Source: Ulota crispa
Taxonomy: Eukaryota; Streptophyta; Bryopsida; Orthotrichales; Orthotrichaceae
Assembly (NCBI GenBank): GCA_963920765.1
Contig: OY987251.1
Coordinates: forward strand, 11,287,219-11,351,218
Direction: 5' to 3'
DNA length: 64,000 bases
Within the stretch, counting starts at the first letter, position 1, and every line of letters starts with the position of its first letter. Position numbers and translations under genes: made by a program. Under the pieces are notes generated by a model, which searched no databases, was not told where the DNA came from, and was given only the letters and a program-made list of their open reading frames with translations. Positions 1 to 12,074 of this stretch are shown one piece after another.

Positions 1-3000
1 TCAGACATTGAAACTTGTTTCTATGCGGCTTGTGATTTGGTCAATAAATGATTTGCAAATTCAAACCTTTGTTCACACCTTCAAATTCCAAAGATAATAA
101 TTCCAGTGCCAACAAATGGATGTTTTTGTAGAAGTCCCATCGAGTTTTCAATCTTTTCCATTTAATGAGAATTAATGGCTTATGAATAATAGATAGCATC
201 TCACAAAGCATCCATAGAATCAAATCTCTAAAAAAACCTTCAATCATATTGCATAAAACCATCTCCAACTTAAATATTCTTGTAGGTTTGAATGTACTCC
301 AAGAGGTTTGTTCCAATGTCAACAAAATAACCAACTTTCTCAACATTTTGTTGCTATTTGTCACTCAAACCACACATCCTATAACTATTATCAATAGAGT
401 CATCTTCCTTGGTAAAGCTTTACAATTGCAACATCAATGTTGATGTCAACTCAAGAAAGCGTGTAATCATTGTATTTGGAAATTTAAATTGTAGAATGTG
501 AAAATTAAGAAGTGTTACAAATGACATTTTGCTAGTTTAGAAAAGATTCTTTTTATTTTTATAAAATGTGATAAACGTAAAATGCATTGTGGTTTATAGA
601 TAAGCGTGAGGATATTGAAAATGCCACATTGATATCTCCAATGAATTATTTGCTTGTGAACAACCTAAATCATTATGAGTGTAACCAAGTTTGATTGGTC
701 TTTAAAAGCATCACAAAGTGTTGTTGTTAGTATTATAAAGCGTGTCCGTGTGTTATGCAATATTATATTCTTATTTATTTATTAACACCACAAGTTCTAT
801 TAGAGAGGGGAAAAAGGAGAGGAAAAAAGGCACCCAAGATTCTCTATTATCATCATAAATTCAAAAATTTCTATTAGAGAGGAAGGGGAAAGGGCAAGTA
901 CAGGAGGAGGGTGAAGAATCACATGAAATTTAAGTGTGGGAGGGAGAGGAAAAAGGAGGAGAAATGGGAGAATGAAAAACCACTAAAATTCTGAGGATAA
1001 GAGGGAGAGGAAGGGAGAGACAAACAAGTTGAACAATACAAACAACAAACAAAAAGAGAAAATAACAAGTGAGGTTGCATGAGGCGTGGGTAAAGTATAC
1101 TTGTCAATGTAATGTGACTTTTACAAATTTGGTGTATCTCATCATGGTTGTTTTGTAGAGTGCTTCTAAACTGTCACTTTAAGAGCGGATTTTCATGGGC
1201 TTTTCAAGACATGAGGATTTTTAGCCTAATTTTCAGTCAAAGAGAAATAGATGCTAAATGTAACTTTTCATACTCTTTGAAGCATTGTTGAATTGTTGAT
1301 GAATTTTCAAAGTTAGTTGTGGTAGACACCTATTTGTGACTCTAGGTCTCCCATAAAGCGCCCCCTTGCAAGTTATGAAGAGATGAATAAAATTGAGGAG
1401 TAGAATTGGCTTTTACAACATAATTCATATTTTCTTCTATGACTTGAAGGGGTCTATTCAAGAACCACTTCATAACCATTCTTCAACAACCTCTGGGACA
1501 AACCAACCAAAGAGGGTTGCTTTTAGAGCACCCTACATTATTATTATTATTTTCCCATAGATGATATAGAAGTGACTTTTATAACATGAAAAACCTTAAG
1601 AAATATTGTAGTGCCCACAAAACGGGTATACTAATTAATACTAATTAATAATAATTCTACCAAGGTAACTAACCAAATTTTGCCTTTGTCATAGAGAAAT
1701 TAACTTCAGTGTGTAGCACCAATTTAGATTTGATTAAAAACAATTTTTTTGGTTAAAAACAAGGTATACATTGAACAAATTTCAAATCAAGCTTGCAATA
1801 ATTAAATCTACCTACAAATTATGATAGAAAAGTTTGCCTAGCACGTACTTAATACAAGGTTTAATACCAAGTTTATCTTAATTGACTTTTCACCCTCCCT
1901 TTTTCATTGAATTTTAGGTGTGACTCACAAATACCCAATGCTTGACACTCAATGCTTGACATCCAATGCTTTATAATAGAGAATCTTGAACATGTGGTGG
2001 GTTAATAGAGAATTTGGAATATCATGTGACAAATGGACAACCTATAGTAAATTTAACTTACATTCTATTATTTTTTTGTATAAAATATAGTTAATTACAT
2101 AAAAATATATATATATATTAGATGAAAATTTTCCTATAATAGAAACAAGTAGGCTTTGCAATTTCAAATTGAGCTCACATACAATAGTGAAGAACCAATT
2201 AAGTTTCTTTATGAATAACTTGTTGATGTTTGTAAATCTAATTTCAACGGTATCTATGGTATAAAACTCCAACCAAAAAAACCTAAAATTGATTGAAAAA
2301 AGAAAGAAAAAAGAAAAAATCCTATTATCAATGTTGATAAATTACATAAATCAATATTTGAGTTGCAATAATTGTGATGTAATTTAATCTAAACCTAAGC
2401 ATAATGGATTTTTGGTTTTAAAACTTCTTTTTAGAGAATAATATGAAATTTTGAAAGAGTAAAAGGGTTTTTAAGAGTTTGTTTTGCTTATATAGAGAAA
2501 ACCTTTTAATTAAAATAATTATTCCACAATGACAAATAGAAAACATTCTAGGGCTACAATATATGCATTATCATAGTAGAGCTTTCAAGGAAATTTAATA
2601 TTTTTTTTTGCTAATTATCAAATTTTATTGAAGTCTAGAAGACAAAGCTTTTATAATAACTCAAGGATATTATACTAGTAACAAGTTGAATCATTAAAGT
2701 AGAAAACATTAACAATGTTAGAATTTTGGCATTGTTGTTTAAGTTAATTATATTCTACATTCAACTAAATATGAACTATTCTTATAAATATGGTCTTTTC
2801 ATGTTCTTAATAACAAAAATTTCTCAATGTTTTCCATGTTTTTTATTTATTTGGACATATCTCTTAATGATTTGCAAATCATAGAAATGAAAAGCATGTC
2901 CCTTTAGTATGTTTAGAGCTATATTTTGACATATATCATTTATTTCAAATTTATGAAAAAATGAAGGTTTAAATGACAAAAGATTATTTTAGTATATATA

Positions 3001-3628
3001 TGTTGCTTAGTAAAGAAATCACACAAAAAAATCTTGACTAGTGGATAGAGACAAATATAGTGGGTCTTTTGAATCAATAAATCATCTATTTTATAAAGTG
3101 CTTGTGTCTCATGATATAATGTCTCATGACTTAATGACATGCTTGTCTCTCTCATGATATAATGATATGTATGTATCATGATACACGTGTTGTGACATAA
3201 TTCTTGGAGAGGAAAAGGTATCCAAATGGATGGTGAAAAGTAATTAGAATTGTGAAAATTTAAAGCAGTTATTCAAATTCATTGGAATTGTGAAAAGTCA
3301 TTGAATTTTTTCAAATTTGATATTTTAAAGCATTGGATGTGAAGCATTGGGTGGCTATGGGTCACCTAAAACATGAAACCGAGCCTGAAACTATAAAGGA
3401 GGGATGGAGAAGAAAAGACATTGAAAGAGAGGACAAAAAGTTGTTGGAAATTTAGTTATTTTTATAATATTAGTTTGAAACTCTCTATAGTGTTGGGTGT
3501 TGTTATGTTCTTCAAATTTTGAGACTCAAAGAAGATGAAGAAAGAAGAAAAGGTAGGGAACGGGCGGATAAAAACTCACATAAAAAAATCAAGTGCAAAC
3601 CGCATGAAAAGTATATTTGTATGGTTTG
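1..3628. other. AT-rich intergenic spacer, no gene recognised
   Basis: No open reading frame here has a recognisable domain or a convincing exon chain. Purine-rich GAGAGGAAGGG-type sequence lies at about 797-1100 and recurs at about 14340-14540 and 20785-20940 next to similar flanks (for example the phrase ACCACAAGTTCTATTAGAGA at 785 and 20790), so it is a dispersed repeat. The phrase AATGCTTGACACTCAA near 1940 also recurs near 20725. The remainder is simple AT-rich DNA. Confidence 0.6.
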
Positions 3629-4571
3629 TTAACCCCTAAAGGACCGTTGTCCCTTTGGGGGACAGATTGGACTTCGGGCATGTACCTATGGTTAAACTAC
3701 TTAGTGTGATTTCCTAAACCTTTTATTGAAGGTAGCAAATTCAAAAATCTACGTGGGCATCTAATTTTTTCTTCATTCTGACATTTGATAAAGAAGTTAT
3801 GCATGAATTTATGAAAATTTGGGGAGGATTGCTCGTACGGGCAGCCCAAAACTTCTTTAAATATAACTTTTTTTGAAACACAAATTTGAAATTGGTTCTT
3901 TTGGTTATTTTATTTATGAGAAGCTTTGAATCATTCAATTTCAATCAATGACATGAAAGTTATGAGGAGTTTTTGTTTGCGGGCAGTTATGGAATCTCTA
4001 CTCTAAAATAAACTTTGAAGTCCTTTATTTTACTCAATTTTTGATATTTTGGAAAAAAAACTAAACCTAAGGAAGTAGATTGTTATCACAACATTATCAT
4101 TGCTACAATTAGCCTTTTTCATTTCCATAAGTAAATTCTTAACAATTTAGTGTTTTGACTCATTCTCTACTTCTTTTTACTTACTATTTTTTCCCATGTC
4201 TTGTAAAGTTCCAATTGGTTTGAAAATTCTTCCACACATACTTAACTTGATCTCCTACAAGGAAAAAATAAAGCGCAACTTTGGGTAGAGTAATTTTTTT
4301 GTTATAAGAGTGGTCAAAGGCTTCTGAAATTTTTGGGCAGCATGGAAAAAAACTCTTTTTTTCACTTTAGATGTAAATATCTCACTCCTCTCCATTTGGA
4401 ATGATGCTAATTTTTTTCCCACAAGTACTTCTTCCAGTATGGGACAAGATCCTATGGTTGGATTTCCCAAAAACAAAACATAAAATCCCTTTTTTCTAAA
4501 CCTCCTAGAAATGGCAGTTTTCAGTGATTTTGGTAGGATTAAAAGGCTAACCTTGGTCCTTTAGGGGTTAA
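3629..4571. mobile_element. TTAA-flanked inverted-terminal-repeat element, large type
   Basis: The left end reads TTAACCCCTAAAGGACC and the right end is its exact inverse, GGTCCTTTAGGGGTTAA. Each outer end is a TTAA and no other flanking duplication is visible. The body is shared, in inverted orientation, with the element at 17047-17983: both carry the same weak reading frame with the peptide phrase FTSKVKK. There is no transposase, so the element is non-autonomous. A TTAA target and CCC-starting ends are hallmarks of the piggyBac superfamily; assignment to it is inference. Confidence 0.75.
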
Positions 4572-4890
4572 CAAGTCAAGAAGTGTCCTTTGGCTATCTA
4601 GTTTTGATTACTAAGTATTGAATGAATGAAGCTCCTCATTTATGATAATCATCAACCTTTCCCTTTAAAGTGGCATAAGAAGTTTCCACATACTAATAGA
4701 CTACAATTATTCAAAAATGAATTTGGCTCTTGTACCCAAAATCTTTCTATAATTCTTTACATTTTTCACGTATCACATTTTTACATGTAACAAAATTTCT
4801 AAAGTAATGCAATTACAATCTTGTGTATCTTTACTACTCTTTTTTTTAGAGAATAAAATAATGACTTTGAAAGCTTCATTTTACCATCTA

Positions 4891-5037
4891 TCTATATATA
4901 TAAAAGAATACGATGATCCTTTGTACACGATCCTTTCTACCTACCACCTACCGACCTACCTACCACCTACATACCAACCTACCTACCACCACTTACCTAC
5001 TTGCTGTGTCTTACCTACCATCTATCTGTTATATTTA
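4891..5037 (+). repeat. Helitron-like 5' end followed by CTACC microsatellite
   Basis: TCTATATATATAAAAG at 4891 resembles the TC-starting 5' terminus of plant Helitrons. It is followed by degenerate CTACCTACCACC repeats (about 4938-5015). No matching 3' CTAG end was identified before the next element begins, so this looks like a truncated element. Confidence 0.35.
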
Positions 5038-5564
5038 TCTATATAACAAAATACAATTTATCAATTTGGCAATCTTTTTTTTGCAATATTTTTACCGTTT
5101 GGGTAAATAAACTTGCATGGGTAGAAACTTGGTTGGGTAAAAAATTTGTATAGGTAAAAATTTGCATGAGAAAAAAAAGTATGGGTAAAAAATTGTATGT
5201 GTAAAAAATTGCGTGAGTAAATAACAAAAATGTAACAAAGTTGCATGGGTAAAAAAATAAAAAAAAATAAAAAAATTGCGTGAATAAGTACTATGTGGGT
5301 AAAAAATTGTGTTGGTAGAAAATACAAAAAGTTGTGACGCTCCTTTTATTGCTTGGGTAAAAATCTCTACAGGTATAGAACAAAAATTGCTGTATTGCAA
5401 GGGAATGTGTTGTAAACAAAGAAAAATGTTTAGTGCATGGGTAAAATTTGAAATTGGAGAGCGCTAACAAAAATTAAGAATTATTTTCTTGCGGAGGAAA
5501 TGTTTTGCGTAAATGTGCTTGATTTTATTTTGTGTCTTGTCAGATCAACGAGTGCCTATACAAG
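5038..5564 (+). mobile_element. Non-autonomous Helitron-like element (copy 1)
   Basis: It starts TCTATATAACAAAATAC after an A. It contains many dispersed ATGGGTAAAAA-type motifs and ends with GTGCCTATACAAG, a degenerate form of the GTGCCTATACTAG end seen in the copy at 41233-41730. The two copies are collinear throughout, including the GTGTCTTGTCA phrase near the 3' end. There are no Rep/helicase sequences. The numerous ORFs here are artefacts of the repeated motif. Confidence 0.55.
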
Positions 5565-6065
5565 TTTTTATTATAATTTTAAAAAATTAGGAGAATTGAT
5601 TTCTAAACATGAATGATATGGACGTATACAATTATGCAACCAATACAAAATGCCAATTCAATTAAATGAATAGAACACGTTTCAATGTAGTTAAAATAGT
5701 ATGCTTACAAACATTGACAAATAAATACATCTTGAATTTCAAATAATTACAATCATTTTAACAAACTTGGTTTAATTGAAGTTTTAATGTCATACACAAC
5801 TTGGACAACCTCATTCATTTTTAAGAGTATATTTTTCATTTGTAACTATAGTTGATATCTGAGCAAAATTTAAACTCTCTAAGACAATTAAAACAACTTA
5901 AAAAAACTTTAGTCATCTTACACAATTTTACATTTGAAATGTATTTACATGTGTGTATTGTGGAGAGCTACAATGCAGTTTTAAGAGATGCAAGCTCTTA
6001 TAAGTTTTAGTTTTTGAAAGAAGATTATAGGAACTTAATTTACATACGTGCAAATTCAAAAAAAA
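5565..6065. other. Upstream region of the armadillo gene
   Basis: AT-rich, without recognised coding sequence. It probably holds the promoter and 5' leader of the gene starting at 6081, but no individual promoter element can be assigned with confidence. Confidence 0.4.
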
Positions 6066-6077
6066 ATGTGGTTGTGA
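6066..6077 (+). promoter_or_regulatory. Three-codon upstream ORF before the armadillo start codon
   Basis: ATG TGG TTG TGA lies in the same frame as the ATG at 6081 and only three bases separate its stop from that ATG. The in-frame stop fixes 6081 as the first usable start of the main frame. If the transcript includes it, it could affect initiation; this is inference. Confidence 0.5.
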
Positions 6078-6080
6078 AAA

Positions 6081-9000
6081 ATGGCAAATTTGGAAGACAA
6101 TTCAAGAACATATGCTAATTCATTAAACCAATGCACACAATCATTCAATGTCCTACAACGTCTTAAATCCATGCCCTTGGAAGTATTTGGTATCAATATT
6201 AATGGAGAACGTTGTTTAAATAAAAATCAAATGTTTGAACTAAACAACAATGATTTCAATGAAAATTGTAGTGATAGAAAAGAAGAAAAATCATGTGGAG
6301 ATTATTCAAAAGAATTACATCATATAAACACGTCCTTGACCGCTTTACAAGAGAATTGTTGTAAGGACAATAACCAAGTGAATTGTATTGTACCACATAA
6401 TCAAAATATTCCATTTAATGAATTTCAAATTAGCTCAAAAGTTTTACAAGCATTGATTGAGAACTATGCAACAAAATCACCTAGCAAGATACCAAATCTA
6501 TGTGAATCATGTGAAGGCAATGGCAAAGAAAAGCACATTCCTCAAGACATTCAAGAACTAATTTATGCATTACAAATGGGAGGTAGTCGATGTAAAATGG
6601 AAGCTGCTATTACTGTAAGATCTTTAGCAACATCACATCACATTTTTCAATCAATATTTACTGAAATTGGAGGTATTAACCCCTTAGTTCATCTCCTTAA
6701 ATATGTAGCAAAAGAAGCACATTGGCCTACAGAACTAAAAGCAAAGGCTACAATTACTATTAGGGCAGAAGTTGCACTTGCTCTTGCTAGTTTGTCTGTC
6801 AACAATGATTATAATAAAGATGCTATTGGAGCTGCTGGAGCAATTCCACTACTTTGTGAGCTCATTCAGTAAGGAATTTAAAACCTTGAATGTAACAATC
6901 ATCAAACTTAAGTAGTTTATTATATAAAAAAAATATAAATAAAAATTATAATTTGATGTTTGTTTATGATTTTCATCTAAGTAACTTAGGAATAATATAT
7001 GTGATTGTAAAACAAAGTTAATGACATAATCTAATCATCACTTTGACATTAGACATCTGAAATTAACACAATATTTTGCACCAAATGAATCAAACTATGG
7101 CATTTTATTTTAAACAAGATATAAAGTTTTCTCAAACTATCTTATAATTTGTATTGTAGATTTAATGAAAACAATTGCAATCCTGTAATTCCATTTAATT
7201 ACAATAGTCAAGAAATGGCTTCATTTTTAATTTTAGCTCAAGACGCTGGAGCTGGAGCTCTTTCATGTCTTTCTAAAAGTGAAAAGAATAAACAAGCAAT
7301 TATAGCTTCTCAAGGAGTTCCAGTCTTGATTCATATGATTGATGAAGGAACAAGTTTTGGAAGGTAATAAATCAATCACATTTTATAATTCAATTTAATG
7401 ACACGGTTTTACTATGATCCATGATTTTGAAGTTTTTTTTTGAAAAATTTAAGTTGGTAATCATTCTTATGAATAGTAATTTGATTATCATCAAACAAAT
7501 ATATAAAAAGTACAAAATATAAATTAGTGGAAATTTCTTTAAGCACTAGTTGTAAATAACACATAACAAAAACTTATCAAAATTCACTATTATTTTGTAA
7601 GTAACATCTGTGAAAACAATAGAATATCTTTTAACTACTTGCAACTAAAATATTAAGATTTGTTTAACATGATTTATAGAATTGTTGCTGCCAATGTAAT
7701 TGCAAAACTAGCAACAGGACAAAATGCTAATTCCAATAGACTTATATTGGGACAAGAAGCAGGAGCTATTATTCCGCTGTTGCAATTACTAAGAAATGGT
7801 TCTTCAAAGGCAAAACAAACTGCTGCAGAAGCTCTTGAAAATTTAGCAATGCATGATTGGAATAAAGATAAAATTTTGCAAGAAGGGGGGGTTGAATGTC
7901 TTAAACATCTATTAGAATATGGAGCTTTAGCAGAAAAAGAAGCTGCTAGTGCAGCTTTGAAAGTTTTAGAAACATGCACATCTTCTGAAATCATCCAAAT
8001 TCACAAAAAAAAAGATAATGATACAAGGAGTCTCCATCTTGTTGATGAAAGCAATCAACCTTCACTAAACACAAGTAGGCATGTAGAAAATATGGATGTT
8101 GAAAACTTAGATAATTCAATGGGTTATAAAAATAGAATATTAATACAAAACAAAGAAATGTCAGTTGATTTAATTTCTACGACTACTATGAACAAAATGC
8201 AACATTTAAATACTTGTATAAATGGAAATTTGCAATCATCCAAAGAATCAATTATGTTGCAAAAAGGACATTTAGAAAAAAACTTGATTTTGCCTAAAAT
8301 TCAAATCATGTCCAATTTAGAATTAACTTCTACACTTGCCCCTCCTTTGGTAGGCCAACCATCAATGCAAGTTGATGCAATTCTTGATAATGTGAAAAAA
8401 CCCTTGTATTCAAATTTGTCAATTAGTAAAAGAATGAAAATGACCAACTATGATATTAGTAATCAAAATTTAAACATGTCATATAAAAAAGGTAGTTTAG
8501 TAAGTGATTCAAATGCTCAAAAACGTATGAATCAACCCATAAATAATTCCATAAATCCAAGATATTTTGATGTAAACAAAAAAAAAATGGATCAATTTTT
8601 GTGGAAAAAAAACAATGAGCTTCTGCATCAAAAAAATCAATGTTTTCCAACTATAGAAGGTTGTGGAGTAGCAAATATGATAAAAGATCAACAAACGAGG
8701 CAGTGTTTGGTGGTTGATAAGCAACTTGTTGCTGGGGGCATTGTTGCTTTAGTTAATGCATTGTCTTCATCAAATCCAAGTGCACAAGAATTTGCTGCAT
8801 TAGCATTGATGCTGCTTGCATCTCAAGGAGGTTTTGATGTCAAAACAACTATTACTGATGCTGGTATAATTTTCTTGACCTCTACTTCAAAAAACCAACA
8901 TAATGACTATGCCTTGATTAGGTATTTTGATTATAGACAATATCTTAAAGCAATTTATTCAAATAAGTTATTAGTTTCACTAGTAATTAAATTTAGAAAA

Positions 9001-12000
9001 GGTTCATGTTAGTTTTTTTGTTAGGTGTTTGAAAAAGTAAATGTTTCAAAATAGGTGCAATTCCTCTACTTCTTTCAATGGTGGGATCTTCACCATGTCC
9101 TATGATAAGAGAATCTGCAGCTGCTGCAATTGCAAAACTTGTATCATATCACCATGTAAATAGAAGTCATGTGCTTAAAGCTGGAGGAATTAAAGCTATG
9201 GTTAATATGGCTCAATGGTCTACAACACTTATTGAAGATGCATCAAGTATAGAAAATATTAAAGCTAGAGTTCAAGCAGGTGCAGTTGTTGCAGTGCTTA
9301 ACATAGGAAATATGCAAGATAGACAAAATACAGGAATGGGCTTACAAGATGCATTACCTATACTTATTCAAATGTTAGAAAGTAATGATCGCAATGAAGT
9401 GGAAGCAAGTGTTGGAGGAATACAAGCTTTAACCACCAACTTTGAATCAATAAAGCAACCACAAGAAGAAGAGAATTTCAATTCTACAGAACAAGGAATT
9501 TCTCAAATTATAATTCATGGAACAATTGCCATTGAAATGGTTACAGTTCTTTTGTATCTTACAAGAAGTAATTCAAAAAGTATAAAGGTAGCAGCCCTTG
9601 AAGTATTGGTAGGATTTAGGCAAAATCCAATTTGGAATAGATTGAAGGCATTTGATCCTAAGAGTATATTGTCTCAAGGAGAGACTACAAACATTTCACA
9701 ATTAAGTGATGATGTTCAATGGAATGGTGTACAATCTCTCTCATCAATGTTGGAAAAATGTCCAACTTCTGCAAGAGAAAGTGTACTAGCTGCATTTGCA
9801 TGTGCAATGGCAAGTGAAAAATTGAGCATATATGTAATTGAAGAAGGATCAATAATTCAACAACTTATGATGTACTAATTACATTTTTTATTTTTTGTAA
9901 TTATTATAATTTTCATAATATTGTAAACTATTTTATTACGTCATAAACATATTTATATAATAACGGTTTCATTGCTAATTGAAAAGATTATTATAGACTT
10001 TCCTCTTTCGTTTTTTTGATAATAGAATTCTTGAAGAAGGACCAACCATGGCAATTAGAGTTTCTGCTGCAGCTTTGTTAGCAAATATTGGAGCACGCAA
10101 TAAAAAACTGAATATCTTCTCAAGAGAAAATATTTCATTATTGTTGCAACTTCTTACTTCAAATGAATATGAAACTAGCCATTGGGAAGAGTCTTTAGCT
10201 TATAATACAAGTACAAGAAACAACATTTTGGGAGTATTGATGCCTCCTATTCTACTTCGTGAGCATATAACAGCCATTATAGTCTATATTGCACTTTCAG
10301 GAGATTTTGAAAAACAACTCCTCACAACACTTGGAGCAGCACCAATTTTGGTTGGAGTTTTGAGAGTGAGTTTAGTTTTTGAATGAGTTTTTTTGATCAA
10401 ATTGTTTGAATTAAATTTCATAGAAGACTGTATATTCATTTCTTAATTTGAGTTTTATTTTATAGGGATGTCTTTCCAACGCATATTGTAATACAATTCA
10501 AGAATCATGGAAATACACGCAATCAATGTCAAAAAGTAGAGGAGTTGTAAGTAGTGTGCCTCCTTACCTTCATGCAACTCAAGAATTTGCTATAATGGGA
10601 CTAATAATGCTTGCGGATAAGAACATTGAGACTATGGAAAGTATTGTAGAAAATGGTGGTATTTCTCTTTTGGTGAAAATGTTGACTGCTATTGTAGAAT
10701 GCAAAGGCAAGGTGGGAGCCAATTGGAGTGAGGTGAGTCATCCAAGTTTAGGATAATGATTATTACATTAAAATTCTAAGAAATTTTTAATCAAGTTAAA
10801 GAAATTCAATACTTTGTAGATGGATTTTCAAAAAATAAATGTCTTTAGACTTCAAGAAACATTGTGTCTATGACTAAAAAATGACTAAAATGAGTCATCA
10901 AGGACTCTTTTTCAATCATAATGGACACAGTTTTCTTTGTAGTGTTAGTTTATAATATGATCTTATTAATTATGTATAATACAGATGGCGGCTGCAGCTT
11001 TGCTTACACTTGCAGGAAGCAACAATGCTCGAGATGAAATTGTCCGAGTTGGTGGTATCTCATCTCTTATTCAAATACTTAGAAGTGAAGGTGGAGCATT
11101 TCAATTTTCACTTACAGGTACAACACAAATCTTTAAGCTTGTAAATATTGAAAGCATTGTGATTGATATTATTGATATTAAAATGAACAAGTATGACTTG
11201 CATGTGCTTTGCACTATATAGTTTCTTTTAATTTGACTTTCCACCCTCCCTTTTGTTGCTTTTTCCTCATAAATATTTAGAATATAATAACAACAATCTT
11301 GAATTAATAGGGCTTGCAGCAATGGCTCAACTACTAGGAATTTTAGGACTTAATAGTGAAAAAACCAAATTGCGTATGGCAGAAGAAGGTGCAGTGAAGT
11401 GTTTGGTAGATATTTTAAGTGGAAGTGGTAATTTTTATGGTCAATTATCAACACATTTCAAAAGTGAGGAAAGTTTAAAATATATAGCTCTTGCTCAAGA
11501 AGCAGCAGCTGCAGCTCTAGCCACTATTATTTTAAATTGTAAAACAAATGCTCAAACTACTGTTCAAGCAGGTGCAATTAATCACCTTGTAAAGTTGTTA
11601 GATCCAATTATACCAGATTGTGATGATTTCAGCAATTTAGAATCAAAAAATTCATTACTACCTTCAACTTATACCTTGGCAAGGAGCAAAGTGAGTTTTT
11701 CAATAAATTCAACCACGTCCAATAGTAATTTCAAACTTGATTTAAAAGGTGGCGATTCAAAAAAGAATACCACACTTTCAGATGAGGATTTGGTTGAAGT
11801 AGGATCACTTGCAGGAGGATCATTAGCAGCTCTAGCTGCTTTAGGTAATATTGTATCATGTTATCCACAATGTTGGCGTGAGATTGTGAACGCGGGAATT
11901 GCGCCTAGACTTGCAAGTTTACTCAAAGGTGGCACATGGGTGAACAATGACAAACAAAGCAACAAACCTCTTCAACACCAAAATTGTAATGCTTTCCCAA

Positions 12001-12074
12001 CAAAAATTCAAGAAAGTGCTGCTCTTGTGTATGATTTACTTCTTGATTGTGAAAAAAACAATTGTTCTCCATGA
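6081..12074 (+). CDS. Large armadillo-repeat protein, eight exons, 1498 residues
   Basis: Exons by splice sites and frame: 6081-6868, 7160-7363, 7680-8863, 9055-9871, 10026-10365, 10466-10732, 10985-11117, 11311-12074. The lengths sum to 4497 nt, closing one frame to TGA. The N-terminal ~150 residues are low-complexity. Armadillo repeats (helical units with phrases such as AGAIPLL, GGVECLKHLLEYG, VGGISSLIQIL) fill roughly residues 155-430 and 678-1498. They are interrupted at about 431-677 by an Asn/Lys/Met-rich linker without repeats. No signal peptide or membrane segment is evident, so a soluble scaffold is likely. ARM proteins bind other proteins, but I recognise no named family: there is no U-box, kinesin or C2 domain. 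Introns are short (about 100-320 nt). The coding sequence is far more AT-rich, with A/T-ending codons, than the other three genes. The exon 3/4 join (8863 to 9055) was chosen because it restores DAGAIPLL; the longer frame to 9012 is read-through into the intron. Confidence 0.85.

Noticed and set aside
3629..4571. Conserved FTSKVKK reading frame as a possible transposase
   Set aside because: Under 75 codons in both copies, no catalytic DDE/DDD pattern, and simply shared repeat sequence.
4807..5400. Several overlapping ORFs on both strands
   Set aside because: They follow the CTACC microsatellite and the ATGGGTAAAAA motifs of the Helitron-like element.
5100..5460. CRISPR-like impression from repeated GGGTAAAAA motifs
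   Set aside because: Motifs are irregularly spaced and degenerate, no uniform spacers, no cas genes, and the context is a plant nuclear genome.
8864..9012. Continuation of armadillo exon 3 to the stop at 9012
   Set aside because: Splicing at 8863 to 9055 restores the armadillo phrase DAGAIPLL and keeps the frame to the end; the extension has no repeat character.
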